Position numbers and translations under genes: made by a program | DNA from: Peptostreptococcaceae bacterium | GTDB lineage: Bacteria; Bacillota; Clostridia; Peptostreptococcales; Peptostreptococcaceae | Assembly (NCBI GenBank): GCA_025210335.1 | Contig: JAOARY010000007.1 | Span: 26,064-90,063, forward strand | Direction of reading: 5' to 3' | DNA: 64,000 nt | Part shown: in pieces, positions 18,808-27,529 of the stretch | Position numbering within the stretch: the stretch's first letter is position 1 | How the letters are laid out: every line of letters starts with the position of its first letter | The notes under the pieces: model-generated | Seen by the model: the letters and a program-made list of their open reading frames with translations, nothing else | Told to the model about the DNA's origin: nothing | Databases searched by the model: none

Positions 18808-19374
18808 TTACCCTTTTGATACTGGTGCTATATATAACTGAATTAGCGCCATAATAAAATATATTACTATTGCCAAAAAAGCACTAATACCAGTAATAAT
18901 AATTACGTTGTAAAAAACAATTAACTCAAATAATATTAATAATAGATATAATGGATGAAACTTTATAAGTCCATTACAATTTTGACACACATGTTCCTCT
19001 GTCCAACGGTATAACTTTGCTTTATTTAAGTAAGATATACTATTTTGTTTACAATGCGGACAATTAGAATATCGTTTTATCAAATCCACATTTTTCGTAA
19101 TAGAAATATAACGAAATTGTAAAAAATATAGAATCAAAAAAATCATAATCCAAAAATTATTTAAATTTAACAATTTCACAGCACCAATTTCCACAAAAGA
19201 TAATATTAAAAACCAGTCGGTAATTTTAATTATTTCATTGCATCTATTACATCTATATTCTTTTCTTAAAATTGACATCTTCATCTTTTGAATATAACTT
19301 ATTCTCATCTCATTACAATAAGGACATTTTTCATCTGGAAATATTATTTCTTTTAATTTAAATTCTTCATTCAT
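18808..19374 (-). CDS. Zinc-ribbon membrane protein, paralogue 2
   Basis: A 188-residue protein made of two similar halves. Each half begins with a paired-cysteine zinc ribbon (CPYC...CNRC and CPHC...CQNC, about 21 residues between pairs) followed by two hydrophobic helices. It ends in APVSKG. It is clearly related along its whole length to the gene just upstream, so the pair arose by tandem duplication. Function is unknown. The position behind a putative effector and its immunity gene suggests a role in that cassette. ATG 19374 has AGGAGTG upstream. Confidence 0.65.
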   Translation of the reverse strand: MNEEFKLKEIIFPDEKCPYCNEMRISYIQKMKMSILRKEYRCNRCNEIIKITDWFLILSFVEIGAVKLLNLNNFWIMIFLILYFLQFRYISITKNVDLIKRYSNCPHCKQNSISYLNKAKLYRWTEEHVCQNCNGLIKFHPLYLLLILFELIVFYNVIIITGISAFLAIVIYFIMALIQLYIAPVSKG

Positions 19375-19448
19375 ATTTTACACTCCTAAAAAATCAACAA
19401 AATCTAATTTTCTATTAATATAGATTTTTATCCTATGTGCTATAAAAA

Positions 19449-20030
19449 TCATCCTTTAGAAACAGGTACTAAATATAATTGAACAAAAACAACAACAGAA
19501 ATTATAATTGTTATTATGAAATAACTAATAAAATTATTTTGTATTGAAAATGCTTTAATTATTATTGGTTTTATATTAAATAGAATAATTAATTCAAAAA
19601 TCACTAATAAATAATATAATGGATGTAATTTTATTAATCCATTACAGTTTTCACAAATATGCGCTGTCTTTAAATCACATAAATCTATTTTTTGTAAATA
19701 TGATATAATTTTTTCTTTACAATGTGGACATTTTGAATTCAATTTTATTTGATTTACATTTTTGGTAATTGAAATAAACCTTATTTTTAAAAAATAAATA
19801 ATAAAAAAAAGTATAAATTCTAAACCATTTGCTTGTATCCCTTTTAAAATAATCAATTCAAAAAATAAAAACAGCCAATACCAGTCAGTAATTTTAATTA
19901 TTTCACCACAATTATTACATCTACATTTTTGCAAGAATGACAGTCTTATTTTCTGATAATAAGAAATTTTTCTTTTATTGCAACAAGGACATTTAGTATC
20001 TAAAAATATTATTTTTTTTAATTTATTCAT
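19449..20030 (-). CDS. Zinc-ribbon membrane protein, paralogue 1
   Basis: A 193-residue protein with the same plan as its downstream neighbour: ribbon (CPCC...CNNC), two helices, ribbon (CPHC...CENC), two helices, and the end PVSKG. The frame extends seven codons upstream to a TTG, but ATG 20030 is preferred because GGAG lies 9 bases before it. The ribbon spacing recalls small CXXC-20-CXXC proteins of Bacillota, known only as a family pattern. A membrane immunity protein or accessory factor is possible; no function can be claimed. Confidence 0.65.
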   Translation of the reverse strand: MNKLKKIIFLDTKCPCCNKRKISYYQKIRLSFLQKCRCNNCGEIIKITDWYWLFLFFELIILKGIQANGLEFILFFIIYFLKIRFISITKNVNQIKLNSKCPHCKEKIISYLQKIDLCDLKTAHICENCNGLIKLHPLYYLLVIFELIILFNIKPIIIKAFSIQNNFISYFIITIIISVVVFVQLYLVPVSKG

Positions 20031-20194
20031 AAAATAAAACTCCATCTTCAAATTTAATTATTGAAATCACATAAATAATTGAAATGACTAAAATTATACT
20101 TAAACCAAATACTATATTTTTTATATTTTTCTATTTCATTTATTATTTTTCTAAAAATATATTTATGTCAATTTTAACATCTTTATTTTAAATG

Positions 20195-20512
20195 TTAATC
20201 TTTTTCCCATTTTTCTGCTAATTTGTTCACGAATTTTAATAGTGGAGTATAATTTTTTGGATCATCATGTCTTCTCCCTGTGATTTTTAATATTAAAAGT
20301 GTAAAATATTCGTATATTTTGAAACCTCCATGTGATATGAATATAAGAGAAAAACAATTAGATAAATAAGAAATAAAACCTTCTGTTTTAATTAAATCTA
20401 TCGTTCCAACAATTGTTATTAGTAATGTTAGTTGAGCAAATAAAATCATAGGTCTCATAAATTTTCTATATTTCATAAACTTAAATATTTTGCAGTGAAT
20501 TTTTATTAACAT
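20195..20512 (-). CDS. Small membrane protein, candidate immunity protein
   Basis: A 105-residue basic protein with two hydrophobic helices (LFAQLTLLITIVGTIDLI and a second around NCFSLIFISHGG). The ATG at 20512 is two bases past the stop of the 944-residue VgrG-type protein, and the ribosome site GGGAGGAG lies inside the last codons of that gene. Such coupling to the effector gene is typical of immunity genes of secreted antibacterial toxins. A longer frame opening at 20599 overlaps the effector gene deeply and is rejected. No family recognised. Confidence 0.6.
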   Translation of the reverse strand: MLIKIHCKIFKFMKYRKFMRPMILFAQLTLLITIVGTIDLIKTEGFISYLSNCFSLIFISHGGFKIYEYFTLLILKITGRRHDDPKNYTPLLKFVNKLAEKWEKD

Positions 20513-20514
20513 TT

Positions 20515-23349
20515 TTACTCCTCCCAATATATATCTATATTTATTTTGGCTCCACAAATAGCTTCTAACACGCCTTCCCCATTTATGAAATGGTAACATC
20601 CATCAGAATCCATATATCTATATTTGATTCGTCCATATGTACCAACGCCACCACCTAATGCATAACCCCTTCCTCTTATACCAAATTTTCCAATTTTAAT
20701 TCCTGGAGAAATTCCACCTTCATATACAGATGCATACCCTCCTAAAGCCACATCTGCTCCTTTCTTATTACGATCAGCACCCACACCACCTTCTGCAACC
20801 ATAAATTGATTGTCAAATGTACAGTCAACCTCAATAAATTCATCAAAAAAATCCAAGTCTATTACTTTCAATGAAGTATCTACTATAGCGCCTCTTCCAC
20901 CCACACCAATATCATATTTTGTTAATGTAGATTCTAATGCATTCATAGTTAAAAACTCATCGTCATTATCAGGATTATTGTTAGTTCCTATTCCAGTTAA
21001 ATTAATGCTTTCACTCGGATTATTTATCTTTTCTTCTATTAATTGTTTTAACTTATATTTTGCTAAAGAATCATCATAATCTTTAATATAATAATTTGAA
21101 TCATTTTCTTTACCATTAATGCCTTCTTTCGTTACTCTTTCAATATAACTCATATTACCATTTTGTATATCTTCTATATTTCTTTTTGATACATCTTTCA
21201 AATAGCCACCCATCAAATCAAATATAGGTGTATTCCAAGAATTATTTTCTTCTACCTCTTCTTTCGATGTACTTTTCATTTCTAGCTTGGCTTGAAATCT
21301 ATCCATAACTTCTTTTGGATCCATAAATGGTTTATATTTATTTTCTTCTATGGTTTTTTCTTTAAGTCTCTTTTCAAGCTCAGCTAAAATTTCTTCGTGT
21401 TTTAACCTTCCTAAATTACCATTTCTTACTGCTCCACTAAACAAGCCATACTTTAGAATCAAAAATTCTTCCCAAAGTTCTTCATCCGTTTGTTCATCCA
21501 TTGATGAATTATACCGTTCCTCCTTCTTCCCACTAGCTGATAAGTTTAATTTCTTTGGTGCTAATGGTTTAGGTAAACTTTTCTTTGGGGAACTCATAAG
21601 AGCACACCCCATAGCAATCATTCCAACCATAGCAATCGGACCTGCTACAACACCTACTATAGGTGCTGCTGCAACTAACATTGCCCCTAACACGAATTTG
21701 CCACTAAACTTATTAGAAGCAGAACCTGACTTTGCACCAGCTTTAGATGCATTTGTTTTGGCTGGTGTATTACCACCCTTTGCTCCATTAGCACCACCAC
21801 TTGGCGCAAATTGATTAGAATTAGCACAGGCTAGTAAATTATTAGGTGCAGATGCCAAAGTCGATGCTTTCATAGGATTAGTTAGTAGTTTTTTGGGCTT
21901 TCTTTCTTTAATCGGAATAAGCTTTGGATCATCATTATACATTTTAAATGCCGTTCTATCTGTACCTTCCAAATTGATTTTATCTCCTATGAAATGAAAC
22001 TCATTTTCTATCGTCAAACTTTGAGGTTTTATCTTGTCATGATTGTATATAAGAACAAATTCACTAGCTTTGATATTTACTTTATTCTTAGCATTTAAAG
22101 ATATATTTGCCTTAGAATTTAGATTTATTTGACTATTACTCTTAAATAGCGTACCTTTTTTATCTTCCATAAGTATAGACAAATCAAGTCCTTCATTACT
22201 TTTAAATTCAATAGACTTTGGTTTTAATGAAATTTGATTCTTATCTTTAGTTGTTAGATATCTATTTTCTGGTTTTTTCGTAAGTGGACAAGTTGAGCCA
22301 TTTTTTCTAACAGAATTCTTGACCTCTGCTAGCACTTCCTTATTCGAAGGAAAATACAGTCTTGCATAAGTGTTTTTTTCAAACATAAGATAAAATACAT
22401 TATTAGAAATCGCCCCAACTCTGAACCAATGAGCCTTTTTTACATCCTGTTTTTTATCAATATTTAAATGAAGCTTTACAAATTCTTCTTTGCTATCAAT
22501 AACCTTGCCTTCTAAACTAACACCTTTTATATTTTCATTATAGATTTTGTTTTGTCTAATACCATTTATTCTAGATAATTTATATGTAAAAATAAGCTCT
22601 GATTTTATAAATTCTCCTTTGATATGACTTATATAAAGTGTTTTGTTCTTAAATCTTACTTTATCTTGTAATTCATACACTTCTTTAGATTTTATTTCAT
22701 GACTAAAAAAATCAGTATCTATTAATTTTTGAGTAGATAAATTTAATGATTGTAGGTCTTTTGATGATTTATAAAATTTTGAATCCTCTATTTCAATTAT
22801 ATTTTTATCTTTAAATCCAAAATAAAATCTTGGTTTATTGTCTTTTATATCTGCTACTAATACTGTATTAAAATGACTTGCTAATCTATTTACAAATTCC
22901 CAAGCTGTTTCGTTATACATAATTAATGGTTCTTTAATTTCTTTATTTGCAACATTAAATGAAACTGATGAATCCCTTATATCCTTAATAACTTCATCAA
23001 TAACCGAAGAATAAGTCATAGTTGTATCTTGAAATGATTTTGACTCCACTTTTGAATCAAGCAAAGAAGTTGCACTAACAGCTTTAATATATACACTGTA
23101 TACATCACCTTCTTTATTCGCATCATAAGACCCTATAAGACCCTTAAATATTATCTTGTCTTCTTTTTTTATGATAATGGAGTCATTTAAAGTAGTTTTA
23201 AAAAAAGAATCAAAGCTTTCTTCTTCACAAATTGCTTCTATTTCTAAAGTTGAATGAATCAAAACACCATGATTTAAATTAATATCTATTATAGAAATTA
23301 ATTTATATGGTGTTTCTATGCTTATGTCGTCAAACTTCAAAATACTCAT
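20515..23349 (-). CDS. VgrG-like spike protein fused to a C-terminal putative effector
   Basis: A 944-residue protein. Residues 1-270 resemble the gpD/late-control half of VgrG, with YNETAWEFVNRLASHF at 145-160, nearly the same as in the second spike gene. Residues 275-345 fit the gp5-type OB fold. Residues 370-465 are repetitive strands like the spike helix. A Ser/Ala/Gly linker (500-550) leads to a strongly hydrophobic hairpin (552-585). Residues 606-800 are charged and helical, and 810-944 form a glycine-rich segment (GGVGAD, GGYASVYEGG, GIRGRGYALGGGVG). It looks like a spike carrying its own cargo, possibly membrane-acting. The effector domain is not recognised. A coupled membrane protein follows. 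Confidence 0.8.
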   Translation of the reverse strand: MSILKFDDISIETPYKLISIIDINLNHGVLIHSTLEIEAICEEESFDSFFKTTLNDSIIIKKEDKIIFKGLIGSYDANKEGDVYSVYIKAVSATSLLDSKVESKSFQDTTMTYSSVIDEVIKDIRDSSVSFNVANKEIKEPLIMYNETAWEFVNRLASHFNTVLVADIKDNKPRFYFGFKDKNIIEIEDSKFYKSSKDLQSLNLSTQKLIDTDFFSHEIKSKEVYELQDKVRFKNKTLYISHIKGEFIKSELIFTYKLSRINGIRQNKIYNENIKGVSLEGKVIDSKEEFVKLHLNIDKKQDVKKAHWFRVGAISNNVFYLMFEKNTYARLYFPSNKEVLAEVKNSVRKNGSTCPLTKKPENRYLTTKDKNQISLKPKSIEFKSNEGLDLSILMEDKKGTLFKSNSQINLNSKANISLNAKNKVNIKASEFVLIYNHDKIKPQSLTIENEFHFIGDKINLEGTDRTAFKMYNDDPKLIPIKERKPKKLLTNPMKASTLASAPNNLLACANSNQFAPSGGANGAKGGNTPAKTNASKAGAKSGSASNKFSGKFVLGAMLVAAAPIVGVVAGPIAMVGMIAMGCALMSSPKKSLPKPLAPKKLNLSASGKKEERYNSSMDEQTDEELWEEFLILKYGLFSGAVRNGNLGRLKHEEILAELEKRLKEKTIEENKYKPFMDPKEVMDRFQAKLEMKSTSKEEVEENNSWNTPIFDLMGGYLKDVSKRNIEDIQNGNMSYIERVTKEGINGKENDSNYYIKDYDDSLAKYKLKQLIEEKINNPSESINLTGIGTNNNPDNDDEFLTMNALESTLTKYDIGVGGRGAIVDTSLKVIDLDFFDEFIEVDCTFDNQFMVAEGGVGADRNKKGADVALGGYASVYEGGISPGIKIGKFGIRGRGYALGGGVGTYGRIKYRYMDSDGCYHFINGEGVLEAICGAKINIDIYWEE

Positions 23350-23363
23350 AAATTCCTCCCTAT

Positions 23364-23873
23364 TTATTTTTCAGCTTCCTTAAATTTTTCCTGTCCACTT
23401 GTTACAAAACTTATAACTCCACCATAAGCACAATAAAGTATAGAACTTGTGGTAAGAGCCATCTCTCCTAAGAACATATCTTTTTTGCATTTTTCCCATG
23501 GCATCAAAAATTTAGGTGTGCATTTTATTCCATCTATAGGTTCTCTTGTTTTTTCATGAGCTAAAGTTATGACTTCTTTATTTTTATTTTTTGAATTTGA
23601 ACATATTCCAAAGTAAGGAATATTATATTTTTCTTTAGACGGATACTCACTTACATAATCATTTTTAAACATTATTGGTTTTTCTTTTACATAAGAGCCA
23701 TGACTTATAGGTAGATTTATTCGTCTTTTATGACTTCCACAACTACAAATCATCCTAGCACCTCTAACAACATAAGCTTCCTTGTTTTGTTCATCTTTAG
23801 TTTTGTTATTTTTATCTTTATTTTTCTCTTCATTTTTTATTTCTTCATCGGACTTTTTTTCTTTATTAATCAT
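23364..23873 (-). CDS. DUF4280 PAAR-like tip protein
   Basis: A 169-residue DUF4280 protein. A charged, disordered N terminus (1-30) precedes the domain: VVRGARMICSCGS, IPYFGICSNS, GIKCTPKFLMPWEKC, and SILYCAYGGVISFVTSGQ at the end. DUF4280 is a PAAR-like fold that caps VgrG trimers in contractile injection systems. It sits 14 bases before the effector VgrG gene, the order expected of a tip and its spike. ATG 23873 has AGGTG. Confidence 0.85.
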   Translation of the reverse strand: MINKEKKSDEEIKNEEKNKDKNNKTKDEQNKEAYVVRGARMICSCGSHKRRINLPISHGSYVKEKPIMFKNDYVSEYPSKEKYNIPYFGICSNSKNKNKEVITLAHEKTREPIDGIKCTPKFLMPWEKCKKDMFLGEMALTTSSILYCAYGGVISFVTSGQEKFKEAEK

Positions 23874-23883
23874 CTTATTTCAC

Positions 23884-24465
23884 CTACTTTACCCTAAGTC
23901 TTTTAAGAGCTACACCATTTAATCTCTTTCTTAATATGAGTTCAGCTATATACAAATTAACAATCATTATATCTTTTTTGAAATTCTCTATATAAAAAGC
24001 ATCTAAATTCAAATTTGTTAATTTATCGTAATCCAAAATTAATTCATCAATCATATTAAGATCCAAATCCTTAAGTCTATTTACATCTATATCTGTATTA
24101 AAAGAATTCAATTTTGTTTCTTTATTTAAGCAATCGACTTTATTTAATGCTGGATAATAGTATTTTAGCTGTGAACTAACTTCATTATCTGTAATTATGA
24201 CGTTTTTAAAAACTATATTATCCTTAAAAAATTCTTTAAAAAAAGCATAAAAATTTTCTGATATTATCGGAAATTCACTTGTATAAATATCTTTATATTT
24301 TTTAAAAGCATATTCATCTTCAACATACAAAAATTCATTTTCTAATGCTTTTGAATAATCAAAATCATATGTTTTTAATAAATTTTTATAATTTGTAAAT
24401 CTAGGCAGTTTAAAGACTTTATCTCCTTTAAATTCATCATCTTGTGTTACCAAAAAATAGTCCAA
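23884..24465 (-). CDS. Hypothetical protein, possibly DUF1629/Imm11-like
   Basis: A 193-residue soluble acidic protein with a TTG start at 24465 behind AAGGGGG. The second half (MIDELILDYDKL, IVNLYIAELIL, LNGVALKRLRV) resembles the final helices and strand of DUF1629/Imm11-type proteins, which are frequent neighbours of VgrG and DUF4280 genes. The resemblance is by eye and weak. It could be an immunity protein or an adaptor that loads the tip. Confidence 0.5.
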   Translation of the reverse strand: MDYFLVTQDDEFKGDKVFKLPRFTNYKNLLKTYDFDYSKALENEFLYVEDEYAFKKYKDIYTSEFPIISENFYAFFKEFFKDNIVFKNVIITDNEVSSQLKYYYPALNKVDCLNKETKLNSFNTDIDVNRLKDLDLNMIDELILDYDKLTNLNLDAFYIENFKKDIMIVNLYIAELILRKRLNGVALKRLRVK

Positions 24466-24477
24466 ATAAATTCCCCC

Positions 24478-25149
24478 TTAAATCTTATGATTATATATCA
24501 AAAATGATTTAGCTCTATATTCACCAATCAAAAATTTCATATCATTTTCTTTATTTATAAGTTCAAAGGATTCTAATTTGACAATATCATCAATTAAAAA
24601 TCCTATAATATTTGCAACCACAACAATATATTTAATTGATATATCTATTTTGATATTTTTCAAATCATTTTTATTTATATAAAAACCATGTTTTTGCAAT
24701 AATTCATCTTCAAAATTGTTATCGAAATAATCTTCGTACAAAAAATTTAACTCTAATTCTACATTATTTTTTATATTGTCTAAGAAAAATTTATTATCAA
24801 AAGCTTCTATCAAAAATACAGCTTTATTTTCTAATAATCGGGTTTTTAAAAAAGATAGATTTATATATTTAATAGTATTTTTATTTTCATTCATCTGTTT
24901 ATTATTGATATTTTCAAATAATTTATCAAAAATATTTAATATATTATCTTTAATCTCTTCTAAATTATGATTCATTTGATATGATATTCTTTTAATTTCT
25001 TCTTCTTTCAGATTCAAATTATAATATTCATCTACTATTAAATTCAATATTTCTACTTTTTTCTTTACATAGTCATTAGCTTCTTTATACAAATATTTTA
25101 ATTTTTCATCTTCTAAATCTTCTTTATTTTGCATATCAAAATTATCCAT
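24478..25149 (-). CDS. Hypothetical cassette protein
   Basis: A 223-residue soluble protein. The first 95 residues are highly charged and probably helical or coiled; the rest alternates strands and helices. No family recognised. Its ATG overlaps the TAA of the first spike gene by one base (TAATG), so the two are co-translated and probably act together. A chaperone or adaptor for the spike is plausible but not shown. Confidence 0.55.
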   Translation of the reverse strand: MDNFDMQNKEDLEDEKLKYLYKEANDYVKKKVEILNLIVDEYYNLNLKEEEIKRISYQMNHNLEEIKDNILNIFDKLFENINNKQMNENKNTIKYINLSFLKTRLLENKAVFLIEAFDNKFFLDNIKNNVELELNFLYEDYFDNNFEDELLQKHGFYINKNDLKNIKIDISIKYIVVVANIIGFLIDDIVKLESFELINKENDMKFLIGEYRAKSFLIYNHKI

Positions 25150-26555
25150 TATTCCATCTTCACCTTCCCCCCAGAAGCTGTTATTTCTTTATTTATATCT
25201 AATATACAACTTTCATTTTGAAGAATTGTAACACCATCTTCACCTTTTATTGACACAGTTTGTCCAACTATATTTATATCTTTACTGGCGTTTAAATCAA
25301 TATCTTTATTACTTATAACTTTGATTCCTCCACTATCTTCAATTCTTATATATAAATCTTCATTACATATTATGTCTATTTGACCTTTTTGAAATTTTAT
25401 CTCTTTGCCATGTATAGTACAAAGAGTTTTGATATCTGGATTCTTTCTCTTTTGTGGTTTTTTAGGTTCTAGATTGGCAGCACTTTCGACAAATGCTAAT
25501 TCTTCTTTATTTTCTGGCACATATAATCTAATCCTATCCTTTAATTCTGGCATAAAATACCATCCACTTCCATCTTCTGTCGAATAAATCGTTGAATATT
25601 CAAAATATTTCAATTTGTTTAATGGCCTTTTTTCATCTATGTCTAATTGCACCTTTACTTTATCTTCTTTAATATCTGCAACTTCACCATAAATAGCATT
25701 TCCTTTTATATTTTCATTGTAAATATATCTTTGTTTTAGCCCGTTTTCATCACATAGATAATATTTATTTAAAAATATAGAATCTTGCATGTTGATATCA
25801 CATTTGTATATGTATAATTTTCTTCCTTTAAAATTAATACTTTGACAAAGATCTAATATTTTATTTGTCTTTATAATATAGGACGTAAAGTTTTGTTCCA
25901 TTATTCCACTTACGTAATTATCTTTTTTGTTGGTAAAACTCATTAAATTTCTTGATATTTTATAATCAAATTCTTCTAAATTTAAATTATTTAAACTAGG
26001 TAAATTACCTATATAGAATTTTGGATCATAAAATTTTCTGTTTGGAGCAATAAAAGCATTAAAATGACTGGCCAATCTTTTTGTAAAATTCCAAGCAGTT
26101 TCATCATATCTGATTATTATTTTTTTTATTTTTTTGCCATTTAATATCTCTTGTGCAAATGATGCATTATAATCTTTTATACTATCCTCTATAACTTCCT
26201 TGTATAACATATTTACATCTTGGTAAGATTTTTTCTTTAATTTATTATCCATAAAAAAAGTTGCACCAATACCTATAATCTCTAATTCTCTTAAATCCCC
26301 ACCAGCTTTTATATCTATTTCACCAACAAATCCTTTAAAAAGAATTATATTTCCTGATTGCCCACTAAGATTTATTTCAAAAGGTTGCTTTTGCTTTGAA
26401 TCATCTACATATTTATCTATAAGTTCTTCCTTTATAATTCCTCTTATATACACTTTTGTATGAGTAGATATTTCATCTATAACATTTATATCTAAAATTT
26501 TTTCAAATTCGTATGGAGCTATTTGCACCAAATCGTAAGTATAACCTAAAGACAT
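25149..26555 (-). CDS. VgrG-like spike protein (gpD/late-control family)
   Basis: A 468-residue spike protein without a toxin extension. It shares RYDETAWNFTKRLASHFNA (about 149-167), IYNENIKGNAIYGEV and the TYDLVQIAPYEF opening style with the larger VgrG-like protein, so the two are paralogues. An OB-fold region (about 290-370) is followed by a short repetitive strand tail with DLNASKDINIVGQTVSIKG, typical of VgrG beta-helix ends. ATG 26555 follows GGGGGAG. It is the second gene of the cassette, overlapping the next gene by one base. Confidence 0.85.
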   Translation of the reverse strand: MSLGYTYDLVQIAPYEFEKILDINVIDEISTHTKVYIRGIIKEELIDKYVDDSKQKQPFEINLSGQSGNIILFKGFVGEIDIKAGGDLRELEIIGIGATFFMDNKLKKKSYQDVNMLYKEVIEDSIKDYNASFAQEILNGKKIKKIIIRYDETAWNFTKRLASHFNAFIAPNRKFYDPKFYIGNLPSLNNLNLEEFDYKISRNLMSFTNKKDNYVSGIMEQNFTSYIIKTNKILDLCQSINFKGRKLYIYKCDINMQDSIFLNKYYLCDENGLKQRYIYNENIKGNAIYGEVADIKEDKVKVQLDIDEKRPLNKLKYFEYSTIYSTEDGSGWYFMPELKDRIRLYVPENKEELAFVESAANLEPKKPQKRKNPDIKTLCTIHGKEIKFQKGQIDIICNEDLYIRIEDSGGIKVISNKDIDLNASKDINIVGQTVSIKGEDGVTILQNESCILDINKEITASGGKVKME

Positions 26556-26601
26556 CTAAATTCTCCCCCTGTTTCGTAACCATCTTGTAATTACCGCTTT
26601 A

Positions 26602-27219
26602 TTAACAATGAATTTTGAAACTCTCCATCATTTCAAATCCAAGATACTTCCATGTACCTAATTTTTCATAAGGACAACATATTTTACCCATTAGAATTTT
26701 TCTTTCCAATGAAGAAAAAAACATAATATTATATAAAAATCCATCCATTGCAGTTGATTTAAATTCTAAAAAACCTATATTTTTAGAATTTATATTTTTT
26801 ACTCCTTCTGATAAAAATATATTTCCTGGATTAAGATTTTTTAGCATATCCTTACTTGCAGTTGTAAGATCATAAATTTCATTTTCTCTTACATCTTCAT
26901 TCATCATCTTAAAACTAATATCTATTTCTGAATTTTTATCAGTTTGTATAATGTCTGGACGTAAATCACTTGGATATTTTAATCTTTTCATTGAATTTTG
27001 CATTTCATCAAAATCTTTTGGTATTTTCATAGAAATTTTTTTATCAAAGAAATATTTTTCTTCAAATTCATACAAAAAACCATCTATAATAATTTGATTT
27101 TCTTTATTCTTATCATCTTTTTTTCTTGTATATTTCAAATTTTCATAATCTTTTATGAGTTTTAAAATCTCTATATCTTCATCTTTATTATTAAAATAAT
27201 CTAAATCAAGTCTATCCAT
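26602..27219 (-). CDS. EagR/DcrB (DUF1795)-like putative effector chaperone
   Basis: A 205-residue soluble protein. Residues from about 65 onward read MKIPKDFDEM, YPSDLRP, GFLEFKSTAMDG, YNIMFFSSLERKILMGKICC and WKYLGFEMMESFKI. This strand order and wording resemble DcrB/DUF1795 proteins, including the EagR chaperones that shield transmembrane segments of type VI effectors. The cassette effector does carry a hydrophobic hairpin, which fits. The assignment is by eye; an unrelated fold is possible. First gene of the cassette, ATG 27219 with AGGAGG. Confidence 0.55.
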   Translation of the reverse strand: MDRLDLDYFNNKDEDIEILKLIKDYENLKYTRKKDDKNKENQIIIDGFLYEFEEKYFFDKKISMKIPKDFDEMQNSMKRLKYPSDLRPDIIQTDKNSEIDISFKMMNEDVRENEIYDLTTASKDMLKNLNPGNIFLSEGVKNINSKNIGFLEFKSTAMDGFLYNIMFFSSLERKILMGKICCPYEKLGTWKYLGFEMMESFKIHC

Positions 27220-27529
27220 AAAGCCTCCTATCTATTTTCTTTTTCTAAATTTTTATAATTATTGAAAAAATATTTTATCTATTTATTAATATATCCTATT
27301 AATACATTATTTTTTAGAATAAATATGAAAAAAAGTTAATATGCTTCTTTAGTATGTTAATTTATATACTATTTTTTATGCAAAAAGAACTATATTTTTT
27401 GTAAACAATAGTTATTTTGTTCTTCTTTATAAATTTGAATAAAAAAAAAGAATTTAAGACAAAATATCTCAAATTCTTTGATTTTTATAAATTTATTTAT
27501 ATTTAATTAATATATATCTCTACTCACTA
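27220..27529. other. Intergenic region before the spike cassette
   Basis: 310 AT-rich bases between the minus-strand spike cassette and the MacAB-like set. It holds the terminator at 27441-27479 and must contain the cassette promoter, but no convincing -35/-10 pair was found. No gene, repeat or att-like site seen. Confidence 0.6.
27441..27479 (-). terminator. Terminator of the MacAB-like operon
   Basis: A 12-base stem (27447-27458 / 27468-27479) with one G-U pair when read as minus-strand RNA, followed by nine U. It ends the 31037-27530 transcript and insulates the spike cassette. Confidence 0.88.

Noticed and set aside
21350..21814. Plus-strand frame of 154 codons within the effector gene
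   Set aside because: Antisense to the Ala/Ser-rich linker and hydrophobic hairpin; composition is explained by the complementary strand.
18656..27219. Reading the spike cassette as a prophage tail module
   Set aside because: No integrase, terminase, capsid, lysis or tail-tube genes in the window; DUF4280 and an effector-fused spike fit a secretion cassette better. A decayed phage origin cannot be excluded.
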